The position numbers were made by a program, and so were the translations under genes. From NCBI RefSeq assembly GCF_900110945.1, contig NZ_FOFL01000006.1:62001-126000 (forward strand): a stretch of 64,000 bases of DNA. The letters are read 5' to 3'. This DNA comes from Devosia sp. YR412 (lineage in GTDB: Bacteria; Pseudomonadota; Alphaproteobacteria; Rhizobiales; Devosiaceae). Within the stretch, counting starts at the first letter, position 1. Each line of letters starts with the position of its first letter. Below, piece after piece: positions 53,586 to 62,853 of the stretch. The notes under the pieces are model-generated. The model ran no database searches. It had not been told where the DNA came from and worked only from the letters and a program-made list of their open reading frames with translations.

Positions 53586-55961
53586 TCAGGCATTGGACTT
53601 GGCGTCCTCGGCCACGGCACGGTCGATGTCGGCCAGCACCTGGGCAATATCGGCTTCCGTGAACTGGATGCGGAAGCGACGCTCGAAGGTGGTGAACAGG
53701 CCGATGAAAGAATTGGCACAATGCTCCAGCATGTCCTCGGCTTCGCCTTCGGCGATAGCGAGGCGAGCCTGTAGGAACTCGCGGAAGACGCGGCGCGCCG
53801 GTGGATTGTTGAGCATGAAGATCGGCTGCGTATCGCGCTGGATCGGACGATAACGCCCTTCGCTCGCAACGCAGGTGGCCGTCGCGGCGAGCTTGAGGTC
53901 ACGCGACGAGGCGCCGACATGCAGCGTCAACGCGCCATTGTCGAGCACCCAGCGGCCAAGCCCGGCATCATAGACCCGCAGGTCATCGACCGGGATGGAG
54001 ACCGTCACGATCTTGCTTTCACCCGGCTGCAACGCAACCTTGGCAAAGCCCTTGAGCTCGCGCGGCGGCGTCACATGGCGCGCATCGTGCCGCTCGACAT
54101 AGACCTGGGCGATTTCCTTGCCGGCGCGGGTGCCGGTATTGGTCACCGTGAAGCTGACGGCGACCGTCTCGCCCGGGCGCAATTCGGCCTTGTCGAGCGT
54201 GACGTCGCTATAGGCGAACTGGGTGTAGCTCAGGCCAAAGCCGAAGGGGAATAACGGCTCGGTGTCGCGCGCGTCATAGCCGCGATAGCCGACGAAAATG
54301 CCTTCGCTATAGACGTGGCGGCGGTTTTCGCCGGGATAGCTCAGGAAGCCGGGCACATCGCCGAGCTTTTTGGGGAAGGTTACCGTCAGCTTGCCCGACG
54401 GATTGACCACGCCGAACAACACATCGGCGACGCCACCGCCCATGCCCTGGCCGGAGAAGAAGGTTTCCACTACGGCCGCAACATCATCGAGCCACGGCAT
54501 GGTGATGGCATCGGGATTGGACAGCACCACCACGGTGCGCGAATTGATCTGCGCAATCTCGGCGATCAGCCCATCCTGGCCCGGTGCCAGCGACAGGTTG
54601 CGGCGATCCGAACCCTCACCGTCATAGCCGACTTCCGTGCTGCCAAAGATCAGCACCAGATCAGCAGACCGGGCGGCATGAACGGCTTCTTCGGCCAGAT
54701 CGGCGGCCAGCGACAGGTCATCGCTGAAGCCTTGATGGCAGCTAAACACCAGATTGCTACCTGCAAGCTTGCGGATTTCTGCCAAGGGCGCATCGACCTG
54801 CGTCGGCGTCGTGGTGGCGCAGCCCGAACCCTGGATCACCGGTTCCTCGGCTCCTGCGCCGATCACCACGACCTTGAGGCTGGCCTGCGGATCGATCGGC
54901 AGGATGCCGTCATTTTTGAGCAAGACGATGGATTCGCCGGCAATCTTGCGGGCCAGCGCATGGTGCTTGGCACGATCAAAGGTCACGCCCTTGCGTGCGC
55001 CGGCCAGCGCCTGGCGCACCAGTTCCAGCACGCGGCGGCAGGAGGTGTCGAGCACATCGACAGAAACGTCGCCGGCGTCGATCGCCGCGCGCAGATCCTG
55101 CTTGCGCTTACCGCTCTCGGGCATGTCCAAATCGTTGCCGGCGGTCAATGAAGCCGCCCGATCCTTGATGCCGTGCCAGTCGGACACCACGAGGCCATCA
55201 TAGCCCCAGTCGTCGCGCAGCACGGTGCTCAGCAGCCACGGGCTTTCCGAAGCCTGCACGCCGTTCAGCACATTGTATGAGGTCATCACCGTCCAGGGAC
55301 GGCTCTGGGCAATGGCGCGCTCGAAGCTGCGCAGGTAGATCTCGCGCAGGGCGCGCTCCTCGACCAGCGAGTCCATGCTGGTGCGTTCGATCTCGGAATT
55401 ATTGGCGGCAAAATGCTTGAGCGAAGCGCCAACGCCCTGCCCCTGCAAACCATTGATCAGCGCCGCGGCCAGATCGCCGGTCAGCATCGGATCTTCGGAA
55501 TAATATTCATAGCTGCGGCCGCCGAGCGGCGTGCGGCGGATATTGATGCCCGGTCCGAGCAGCAGGCCGACGCCATATTCCTGGCATTCAAGGCCCAGCG
55601 CATCGCCCATTTCACGCAGCAGTTCCAGGTCCCAGGAACAGGCAACGCTCGAACCATTGGGGAAGCAGGTGGCGGAGTTGATCGTGCCGAAGGCGATCTC
55701 GACGCCATTGGCCTTCTGGTTGACCACCGACAGGAAGGCCGCAAAATCCTGGCCGCCGGGCTGGTCGCCGTCGATCTGGTCGACCGAATAGCGCACGCCA
55801 TAGGTGCCGTCGGTCATGACAATGGAGGGAATGTCCAGGCGCTCGATGGCGGCGGTCTTCCACATGTGCCGGCCCGAGACGAGCTGGATCTTTTCATCCA
55901 GAGTCATGGCGCCAATCAGCCCATCGAAAGCACCAGCGATCAAACCCGGATTGACGTCCAT
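53586..55961 (-). CDS. GH3 family beta-glucosidase
   Basis: 791 residues. GH3 TIM-barrel domain (~1-320) with LKHFAANNSE and nucleophile Asp261 in LVVSDWHG; alpha/beta sandwich (~330-600) with STEVGYDGEGSDRRNLSLA; C-terminal fibronectin-III-like domain (~620-740; VTNTGTRAGKEIAQVYV). No signal peptide, so probably cytoplasmic and acting on imported oligosaccharides. An extra ~60-residue tail after the Fn3 domain (RPIQRDTQPIFMLN ...) is longer than usual. Confidence 0.92.
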   Translation of the reverse strand: MDVNPGLIAGAFDGLIGAMTLDEKIQLVSGRHMWKTAAIERLDIPSIVMTDGTYGVRYSVDQIDGDQPGGQDFAAFLSVVNQKANGVEIAFGTINSATCFPNGSSVACSWDLELLREMGDALGLECQEYGVGLLLGPGINIRRTPLGGRSYEYYSEDPMLTGDLAAALINGLQGQGVGASLKHFAANNSEIERTSMDSLVEERALREIYLRSFERAIAQSRPWTVMTSYNVLNGVQASESPWLLSTVLRDDWGYDGLVVSDWHGIKDRAASLTAGNDLDMPESGKRKQDLRAAIDAGDVSVDVLDTSCRRVLELVRQALAGARKGVTFDRAKHHALARKIAGESIVLLKNDGILPIDPQASLKVVVIGAGAEEPVIQGSGCATTTPTQVDAPLAEIRKLAGSNLVFSCHQGFSDDLSLAADLAEEAVHAARSADLVLIFGSTEVGYDGEGSDRRNLSLAPGQDGLIAEIAQINSRTVVVLSNPDAITMPWLDDVAAVVETFFSGQGMGGGVADVLFGVVNPSGKLTVTFPKKLGDVPGFLSYPGENRRHVYSEGIFVGYRGYDARDTEPLFPFGFGLSYTQFAYSDVTLDKAELRPGETVAVSFTVTNTGTRAGKEIAQVYVERHDARHVTPPRELKGFAKVALQPGESKIVTVSIPVDDLRVYDAGLGRWVLDNGALTLHVGASSRDLKLAATATCVASEGRYRPIQRDTQPIFMLNNPPARRVFREFLQARLAIAEGEAEDMLEHCANSFIGLFTTFERRFRIQFTEADIAQVLADIDRAVAEDAKSNA

Positions 55962-56139
55962 TGCATTCCTCGTCCGGCCAATCTGGCCCTCAGCACGTTT
56001 GTTGCGCAGCGGGCGCCAGTGCCTAATTTGTGGTATATCGAATAGGACGGCAGAAAGAGAATTAGAGTTTCTCGTGCCGTGGCTTCAGAAAATCCGAACC
56101 GATGCCTCGTCTGCACCAAATTTAAGCAGGCTGCGTCAA

Positions 56140-57300
56140 TCAGATGCCGTTTTCCAGCCGATCCAGCAGCCGTGCCAGCATGGCGTCGCAGGCCGCGAGC
56201 TGGTCGAGCGCGATGAACTCGTCTGGCTTGTGGCCCTGATCCATATGCCCCGGCCCGCAGATCACCGCGGGAATGCCCAACTCGTCACTGAATAATCCTG
56301 CCTCTGTGCCGAAAGCGACCTTGGTGGTCCAACTCTGCGGCCCGAGGATCGATTGCATGAGCCGCACCAGTGGACTGTTCTGCTCGGTATCGAGCCCCGG
56401 ATAGGCATTGACCTCTGCGATCTCGATCGCCGCCTGCGGGAAATCCACACGCCATGGCGCGACGACTGCCTCTGCACCTTCGGCGATCCGCGCCAGGATG
56501 ACTTTGGGATCATCTTCCGCCAGATTGCGGATTTCGAAGTCGATATCGCAACGATCCGGCACGATATTGAGCGCCTCGCCGCCCCGCATCACCCCGACAT
56601 GCACTGTGCTATAGGGCACATCATAGGCGCCATCTTGCGCGCCATCCGTCGCCAGCCGCGCTTGCTCGTGCCGCAGCACGCCGAGAAAATCGGCGCCCAT
56701 ATGAAGAGCATTGAGTGCCTTGGGCGCCAGCGCCGAATGCCCGGCATGACCGTGGCAGGTCGCATGCAGCGCCACCTTGCCCTTGTGCCCGGTGGCGATC
56801 TGCATACCCGTCGGTTCGCCGACGATGCAAAAGGCTGGCAGCGGATTGCGGTCCCGCAACACATCCAGCAACCGCCGCACACCGACGCAGCCGATCTCCT
56901 CGTCATAGGAGAGTGCCAGATGCAGCGGTGTCTTCAGCTCCCGCTTGCTGGCCTCGAGCGCCATGGCGATAGCCGCAGCGACAAAGCCCTTCATATCCGC
57001 CGTGCCGCGGCCGTAGCAGAGCCCACCCTCCACATGCAGCGCAAAAGGATCGCGCGACCAGACCTGCCCCGCCGCCGGCACCACGTCGGTATGGCCCGAC
57101 AACATTACCCCGCCGCGGTCGCGTGGCCCCACGGTGGCAAAGAGGTTGGTCCGCATGCCGTCTTCGCTCTCGGCCAGTTCCCAGGCAATCCCGGCCTCGT
57201 CGAGCAGGCCGGTCACATAGGCGATCAACGCCCGGTTGGAGCTTTTGCTCACCGTGGGAAAGGCGATCAGACGTTCGAGAATTTTAAGGGTGCGGGTCAT
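56140..57300 (-). CDS. argE: Acetylornithine deacetylase (M20 family)
   Basis: 386 residues. Zinc-binding and catalytic motifs: LSGHTDVVPA (His, Asp), YGRGTADMKGF (Asp), SYDEEIGCVG (Glu-Glu), VGEPTGM and GPGHMDQGHKPDEF (His). Hydrolyses N-acetyl-L-ornithine or a related N-acyl amino acid. Start ATG 57300 (MTRTLKILERL). Nearby RidA and DUF1028 genes make an N-acyl amino acid catabolic role as likely as arginine synthesis. Confidence 0.88.
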   Translation of the reverse strand: MTRTLKILERLIAFPTVSKSSNRALIAYVTGLLDEAGIAWELAESEDGMRTNLFATVGPRDRGGVMLSGHTDVVPAAGQVWSRDPFALHVEGGLCYGRGTADMKGFVAAAIAMALEASKRELKTPLHLALSYDEEIGCVGVRRLLDVLRDRNPLPAFCIVGEPTGMQIATGHKGKVALHATCHGHAGHSALAPKALNALHMGADFLGVLRHEQARLATDGAQDGAYDVPYSTVHVGVMRGGEALNIVPDRCDIDFEIRNLAEDDPKVILARIAEGAEAVVAPWRVDFPQAAIEIAEVNAYPGLDTEQNSPLVRLMQSILGPQSWTTKVAFGTEAGLFSDELGIPAVICGPGHMDQGHKPDEFIALDQLAACDAMLARLLDRLENGI

Positions 57301-57501
57301 CTGTGTCGTCCAGGGCAGGGTCTGGCCAGGATGTAGCAGCGCAGCGCGCACCCGCCCATTCGCAGTTTTCTACCCATGGCTGAGCGGCAAGCTTAGGCCA
57401 AACCTAATCAGCGATGAGGCAATCGCTGATATTCGCCCGGTCGCGGCTCAGCGATATTGCGGTCAATTGGCCACAGGCCATGCATTCCAGAGGACACCGA
57501 G

Positions 57502-57915
57502 ATGGCTCACCTTCGTCACCGCAAGTTCAACACCAAGGAAACCTATCCCGAGCAGAAACTGGATAATGACCTGTCGCAGGCCGTGGTCGCCCGCGGCACG
57601 ACGATTTTCCTGCGCGGCCAGTGCCCGCAGGAGCTCGATGGCGGCAAGAATATCGAGAGCCACGATCCGGTCGAACAGACCCATAAGGTGATGCAGAATA
57701 TCAAGCAGCTGGTCGAAGAATGCGGCGGCCAGATGGAGCATGTCTGCAAGGTCGTCGTCTATCTGACCGACGTGCGCCACCGCGAGGCCGTCTACAAGAC
57801 CATGGGCGAATATATCAAGGGCGTCTATCCGGTCTCGACCGGCGTGGTCGTCACCGCCCTGGCCCGCCCCGAATGGCTGGTCGAGATCGACGCCACCGCC
57901 GTCATCCCGGACTAG
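57502..57915 (+). CDS. RidA family protein
   Basis: 137 residues, RidA/YjgF fold: LSQAVVARGTTIFLRGQCPQ, VCKVVVYLTDVRHREAV, and a C-terminal ARPEWLVEIDATAV with the conserved Arg. The family deaminates reactive enamines or imines. Followed five bases later by DUF1028. Start ATG 57502, with GAG upstream. Confidence 0.9.
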   Translation: MAHLRHRKFNTKETYPEQKLDNDLSQAVVARGTTIFLRGQCPQELDGGKNIESHDPVEQTHKVMQNIKQLVEECGGQMEHVCKVVVYLTDVRHREAVYKTMGEYIKGVYPVSTGVVVTALARPEWLVEIDATAVIPD

Positions 57916-57920
57916 TTGGC

Positions 57921-58592
57921 ATGACCTTCTCGCTCATCGGCCGCTGCGCCCGCACCGGCCAGTTCGGCATGGTCGTCTCCTCGTCCTCGCCGGCCGTGGC
58001 GGCGCGCTGCGCCCATGTGCGGGCCGGCGTCGGCGCCGTGGCCAGCCAGAATGTCACCGATCCGGCGCTCGGACCTCTGCTGCTCGACCGCCTCGAAAGT
58101 GGCCGGACAGCTCAGGAGGCGCTGACCGAGGTGATCGCCAACCAGGACCATATCGACTATCGCCAGCTCTTGGTGGTGGATCGCCATGGCGGCGTGGCAC
58201 TGCATTCCGGCAAGCAGGTGCTCGGCGTCTGGGGCTCGGTCATGGGCACGGACTGTGCCGCCGGTGGCAATCTCCTTTCGTCCGACCAGATCCCGGCCGC
58301 CATGGTCGCGGCCTTCGAAGCCTCGACCGGCGACCTCGCCGAACGGCTGATGCTGGCGCTGGAAGCCGGCCTTGCCGCCGGCGGCGAAGCGGGTCCGGTC
58401 TATTCGGCCGGGATCAAGGTCGCTGACCGCCTGAGCTGGCCGCTGGTCGATCTACGGATCGACTGGTCCGATACGCCGATCGAGGATTTGCGCGCCGCCT
58501 GGATGGTCTATCAGCCCCAGGCTTCCGCCTATGTGCAGCGGGCGGAAGATCCCACCCGCGCACCAAGCTACGGCGTGCCCGGCGACGAATGA
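57921..58592 (+). CDS. DUF1028 family protein
   Basis: 223 residues. Ntn-hydrolase-like DUF1028: MTFSLIGRCARTGQFGMVVS, SQNVTDPALGPLLLDRLESG, and GGNLLSSDQIPAAMV. The family is often encoded with RidA and amino-acid transport or hydrolase genes; enzymatic role not established. The longer frame starting in the RidA gene is not real. Confidence 0.9.
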   Translation: MTFSLIGRCARTGQFGMVVSSSSPAVAARCAHVRAGVGAVASQNVTDPALGPLLLDRLESGRTAQEALTEVIANQDHIDYRQLLVVDRHGGVALHSGKQVLGVWGSVMGTDCAAGGNLLSSDQIPAAMVAAFEASTGDLAERLMLALEAGLAAGGEAGPVYSAGIKVADRLSWPLVDLRIDWSDTPIEDLRAAWMVYQPQASAYVQRAEDPTRAPSYGVPGDE

Positions 58593-58843
58593 TCAGGGCC
58601 GCGAAGGATGCGTCCCTCCGTCCTTTGCGCCGTTTCGTCCCAGCATGCCCAGCACTGGCGCCCTGACATTTCCTCCCGATTGGTCAGGGCGCTAGTGCGT
58701 TCTAATGGAACGCCTTTTCGATCAGCCAGCCGGTTAGGGGCAGGCTAATCCAAGCCGCAATAAATCATAATTTTCGCGTTTGCCCCCCTCCCCTAAACCA
58801 AGGGCAACGCGCCTCTGCTGCGCCATGTCACGCAATCTGAAAG

Positions 58844-60082
58844 ATGAGCCTCATGTCAGTTGAAACGGTCGATACACTCGTGGTTGGCGGCGGCCAGGCC
58901 GGACTGGCGATGAGCGAGCATCTGGGCAAGCGCGGCGTCAGCCATTTGGTGCTCGAGCGCAGCCGCATCGCCGAAAGCTGGCGCACGGCGCGCTGGGACT
59001 CGCTTGTCGCTAATGGCCCGGCCTGGCACGACCGCTTCCCCGGCCTGACCTTTGACGATGTCGATCCCGATGGCTTCGCGTCCAAGGATCGCCTGGTGCA
59101 ATATTTCGAGGCCTATGCCCAGCAGATCAATTCGCCGATCCGCTGCGGCGTCGAGGTCAAGTCGGTCGAGCCCAAGGCCGATGGCGGCTTCCGCGTCGAA
59201 ACCTCCGAAGGCGTCATCGAGGCCAATAATGTCGTCGCCGCGACCGGCCCATTCCAGCGCCCGATCATTCCGGCGGTGGTGCCTGAATCTGCCGGCATCC
59301 ACCAGATCCACTCTAACCATTATCGCAATCCCGCCCAGCTGCCCGAAGGCGCTGTTCTCGTTGTCGGCGCCGGCTCATCCGGTGCGCAGATTGCCGACGA
59401 ACTGCTACGCTCCGGCCGCCAGGTCTATCTCGCGGTCGGCCCGCACGAGCGGCCGCCGCGTGCCTATCGCGGCAAGGATTTCTGCTGGTGGCTCGGCGTG
59501 CTTGGCCATTGGGACGCCACGACGCGCGGCCCCGGAATGGAACATGTCACCATTTCGGTCAGCGGCGCCCGCGGCGGCCACACCGTGGATTTCCGCGAAT
59601 TCGCCTCGCGCGGCATGATGTTGCTCGGTCGCACCCAGGGCTTTGCCGATGGCGTGATGACGGTCGCCCCCGACCTCGTCGATAACCTCGACAAGGGCGA
59701 CGCCAACTACCTCTCGGTGCTCGACGAGGCCGATGCCTATATCGCTGCCAAGGGTCTCGACCTGCCGGAAGAGCCCGAAGCGCGCAAGGTGACGCCGGAC
59801 TCCATCTGCATCACCGATCCGATCCTCTCGCTCAACCTGGCCGAGGCCGGTATCACCTCCATCGTCTGGGCCACCGGCTATGCCGTGGACTTCTCGTGGC
59901 TCAAACTCGATGCGCTCGACGACAAGGGCCGCCCGGTGCATGACAAGGGCGTCACTTCCGTGCCGGGCCTTTATTTCCTCGGCCTGCCCTGGCTGACCCG
60001 CCGCGCCTCACCCTTCATCTGGGGCGTCTGGCACGACGCCGACTATCTGGCCGGCCATATTGCCGGCCGCAGCCAGGCCTAG
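58844..60082 (+). CDS. FMO-like FAD/NAD(P)-dependent oxidoreductase
   Basis: 412 residues. FAD-binding VVGGGQAGLAMSEHLG at the N terminus; NADP-binding VVGAGSSGAQIADELL near residue 170; C-terminal GLPWLTRRASPFIWGV. Resembles flavin monooxygenase / CzcO-type proteins. The substrate is unknown; context suggests an amine or amino acid derivative. ATG 58844 or the second ATG at 58853 (MSVETVDT) may be the start. Confidence 0.88.
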   Translation: MSLMSVETVDTLVVGGGQAGLAMSEHLGKRGVSHLVLERSRIAESWRTARWDSLVANGPAWHDRFPGLTFDDVDPDGFASKDRLVQYFEAYAQQINSPIRCGVEVKSVEPKADGGFRVETSEGVIEANNVVAATGPFQRPIIPAVVPESAGIHQIHSNHYRNPAQLPEGAVLVVGAGSSGAQIADELLRSGRQVYLAVGPHERPPRAYRGKDFCWWLGVLGHWDATTRGPGMEHVTISVSGARGGHTVDFREFASRGMMLLGRTQGFADGVMTVAPDLVDNLDKGDANYLSVLDEADAYIAAKGLDLPEEPEARKVTPDSICITDPILSLNLAEAGITSIVWATGYAVDFSWLKLDALDDKGRPVHDKGVTSVPGLYFLGLPWLTRRASPFIWGVWHDADYLAGHIAGRSQA

Positions 60083-60084
60083 CA

Positions 60085-61545
60085 TCAGCTCGCCGCGCCA
60101 TTGGCCTCCAGCCGGTCGATCAGCGTGGTACTGGCGGCATTGAGGCCGGTGACGCGAACCTCAATTTTATGCGCACGGTAGCGCTGGACCACCTTGTCCA
60201 GCGCTCCAACCGCCGTGATGTCCCAGAAATGGGCCTGGCTGACATCGATCTCCACCGACATTCCTTCGGCGGCAGAGATGTCGAAAGCGTCGATAAAGGC
60301 GTCGGCCGAGGCGAAGAACACCTGGCCCGAAACGCGATAGGTGATGGCGGCGCCACCCTCGTCCCGCGTGGTCTCGACCTGCAGCAGGCGCGCAACCTTG
60401 AAGGCGAAGAACACGCCGCTCAAGACCACGCCAATGGCTACGCCCAGCGCCAGATTCGAGGTCAACACGGTGACCAGCACGGTCAGCAGCATCACTGCGC
60501 TCGACATCTTGGGATGCACCACCACCGTGCGCAGCGATGACCAGTCGAAGGTGTCGATCGACACCATGACCATGATGGCGACCAGCGCCGCCACCGGCAC
60601 CTGCGATACCCAAGGCTTGAGCGCCACCATCAGGATCAGCAGGAACGCCCCGGCGAACAGCGTCGAGAGCCGGCCGCGACCGCCGTATTTCACATTGCTC
60701 ACGGTCTGGCCAATCATGCCGCAGCCGGCGATGCCGCCAAACAGGCTCGAGGCTACATTGGCGACGCCGAGGCCGGAGCATTCACGGTTTTTCGAGCTGG
60801 TGGTGTCGGTCAAATCGTCGACGACGCTGGCGGTCATCATGGATTCGAGTAGACCAACCATGGCGATGGCGACGGCCGGACCGGCAATGATCATCAGCGT
60901 TTCAAGGGTCAGCGGCACCGACGGCCAGCTGAAAAACGGCAGCGACTCCGGCAGGCGGCCAAGGTCGGCAACCCGCTCCACCGGCAGGTTGAAGGCAACG
61001 CAGGCAATGGTCAGTACGAGGATGCAGACCAGCGGAGATGGGATGGCCGTGGTCAGCCGCGGCACCAGGTAAATCACCACGAGGCCTGCCGCCAGCACGG
61101 CATAGGTCAGCCAGGAGCCGCCGATGATATGCGGCATCTGGGCCCAGAAGATCAGGATGGCCAGCGCGTTGACGAAGCCGGTACGGACGGATTTCGAGAC
61201 GAAGCGCATCAAAACGCCCAGACGCAGAATGCCGAACAGGATCTGCAGCAGACCGGCCAGTACGCCGGCGGCCAGCAGATAGGGCAGACCGTGGCTATGC
61301 ACCAGAGGCGCCGCGACCAGCGCCACCGAGCCGGCGGCAGCCGAGATCATTGCCGGGCGCCCGCCAGCAAAGGCAATGACAATGCCGATGATGAAGGAGG
61401 CAAACAGCCCGACCTGCGGATCGACGCCCGCCACAAAGGCAAAGGCGATCACTTCGGGGATCAGCGCGAAGGTGGCGACGGCACCGGCGAGCAGTTCGCG
61501 CGTGGGGTTGGCGGCCCAGTCGCGGCGGAGGGAGGAGAGTTGCAT
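60085..61545 (-). CDS. SulP family anion transporter
   Basis: 486 residues. About 11-12 membrane helices in a SulP/SLC26 arrangement (FALIPEVIAFAFVAGVDPQ at the N terminus; GCGMIGQTVSNVKYGGRGR in the middle) and a C-terminal STAS domain (~395-486; VEIDVSQAHFWDITAVGALD). Carries sulfate, bicarbonate or a similar anion. A structured leader precedes it. Convergent with the FMO-like gene. Confidence 0.92.
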   Translation of the reverse strand: MQLSSLRRDWAANPTRELLAGAVATFALIPEVIAFAFVAGVDPQVGLFASFIIGIVIAFAGGRPAMISAAAGSVALVAAPLVHSHGLPYLLAAGVLAGLLQILFGILRLGVLMRFVSKSVRTGFVNALAILIFWAQMPHIIGGSWLTYAVLAAGLVVIYLVPRLTTAIPSPLVCILVLTIACVAFNLPVERVADLGRLPESLPFFSWPSVPLTLETLMIIAGPAVAIAMVGLLESMMTASVVDDLTDTTSSKNRECSGLGVANVASSLFGGIAGCGMIGQTVSNVKYGGRGRLSTLFAGAFLLILMVALKPWVSQVPVAALVAIMVMVSIDTFDWSSLRTVVVHPKMSSAVMLLTVLVTVLTSNLALGVAIGVVLSGVFFAFKVARLLQVETTRDEGGAAITYRVSGQVFFASADAFIDAFDISAAEGMSVEIDVSQAHFWDITAVGALDKVVQRYRAHKIEVRVTGLNAASTTLIDRLEANGAAS

Positions 61546-61622
61546 GTCTTGGAGTCTCGCAATACACGCCGGGCCTTAGAAGGTCACGCGATACGTGCAG
61601 CATTTGCGCGGTCCGGCGGATT

Positions 61623-61657
61623 GGCGGCCGGAATAGCCACCCGGATTTTCACCGGGT
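61623..61657 (-). ncRNA. Structured leader of the SulP gene (possible sul1-like RNA)
   Basis: On the minus strand, CCCGG-tgaaaat-CCGGG is directly followed by GGTGGC-tattccg-GCCGCC. The two stems share GGT, so they compete or are shortened. Position 80-115 bases upstream of SulP suggests a regulatory RNA. The sul1 RNA class is known upstream of alphaproteobacterial sulfate transporters, but I cannot confirm a match from sequence alone. Confidence 0.4.
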
Positions 61658-61791
61658 CCTGTCGAATGGGTCAGCTATAGAACGGCCGTGCAGAAGCGCC
61701 TAGCCACGAAAATCGACCCGCGTCGGTAATACTTGATAATATCTGCTCATCGGTATTAATTGACGAGAGGCAATCTGGGGCTGGCATTGCG

Positions 61792-62850
61792 GTGGATACG
61801 GCAGTTTTAAAAGCGAAGCGCGGGGGTGGGCGGCGGGTGACGATGACCGACGTGGCGCGCGAGGCTGGCTGTTCGCAGGCGACGGTGTCTTTCGTGCTCA
61901 ACCATGCGCCGGGGATCAAGCTGTCGACCGAGACCAAGCAGAGGGTGTTCGAGGCGGCGCGGCGGTTGGGTTATCTGGTGCCGCCGGTGACGCAGCCGCT
62001 GACCATGCTGAGCGCGGGACGGCGGATCGGCTTTGTGGTTGATCAACTGGCCACCAGTCCCGAGGCCATGGTGGCGATCGAGGGGGTGACGCAGGCGTCG
62101 CGACCGGCGGGCGACCTGGTGCTGGTGGCGCAGACGCATAGCGATGCCGAACTGGAAGCCGAGCTGATCCGCACCTTTGTCGAACAGCGCGTTTCGGCGC
62201 TGGTCTATATGACGATCTTCACCCGCGAAGTGGAGCTGCCGGCGCAGCTGCGGTCGCTGGATATCCCGGTGCTGCTGCTCAATTGCTATACGCCGGACCA
62301 GGGCTTTCCGGCCGTCGTGCCGAGCGAGATTGCCGGCGGGCAGCGCAGCACGCGGCATCTGATCGACAAGGGCCATAGGCGCATTGCCACCATTACCGGG
62401 GAAATCTGGATGGAGGCGGCGCAGGACCGGCTCAAGGGTTATCGCCGGGCGCTGGCCACCGCCGACATTCCCTATGATCCGGCGCTGGTGATCGAGGGCA
62501 ATTGGTCGGCCAGTGCCGGCTATGAGGCGACGCGCCGGCTGCTGGAGCTGGCCGAACCGCCGACGGCGATCTTCTGCCAGAACGACCGGACGGCCATCGG
62601 CTGCTATGAGGCACTGAAGGAAGCTGGGCTGCGCATCCCCACCGACATGTCGGTGGTGGGCTATGATGATGAGGAAATCTCGCGGCATCTGCATCCGCGG
62701 CTGACCACCTCCATCCTGCCGCATCGGGCCATGGGGCACTGGATCGTCGAGCAGCTGGACGAGGTCTCGCCAAACGGGCGGCGCTATCCGCTGGTCAAGC
62801 TGGAATGCCCGCTGGTCGAGCGGGATTCGGTAGCGGCACCAAGGGCCTAG
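61792..62850 (+). CDS. LacI family transcriptional regulator
   Basis: 352 residues. HTH (TMTDVAREAGCSQATVSFVL) and a periplasmic-binding-like sensor (IGFVVDQLATSPEAMVAIEG, IFCQNDRTAIGCYEAL, VVGYDDEEISRHLHPRLTT). GTG start at 61792. Convergent with another LacI protein. Ligand probably a sugar. Confidence 0.9.
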   Translation: MDTAVLKAKRGGGRRVTMTDVAREAGCSQATVSFVLNHAPGIKLSTETKQRVFEAARRLGYLVPPVTQPLTMLSAGRRIGFVVDQLATSPEAMVAIEGVTQASRPAGDLVLVAQTHSDAELEAELIRTFVEQRVSALVYMTIFTREVELPAQLRSLDIPVLLLNCYTPDQGFPAVVPSEIAGGQRSTRHLIDKGHRRIATITGEIWMEAAQDRLKGYRRALATADIPYDPALVIEGNWSASAGYEATRRLLELAEPPTAIFCQNDRTAIGCYEALKEAGLRIPTDMSVVGYDDEEISRHLHPRLTTSILPHRAMGHWIVEQLDEVSPNGRRYPLVKLECPLVERDSVAAPRA

Positions 62851-62853
62851 GCT

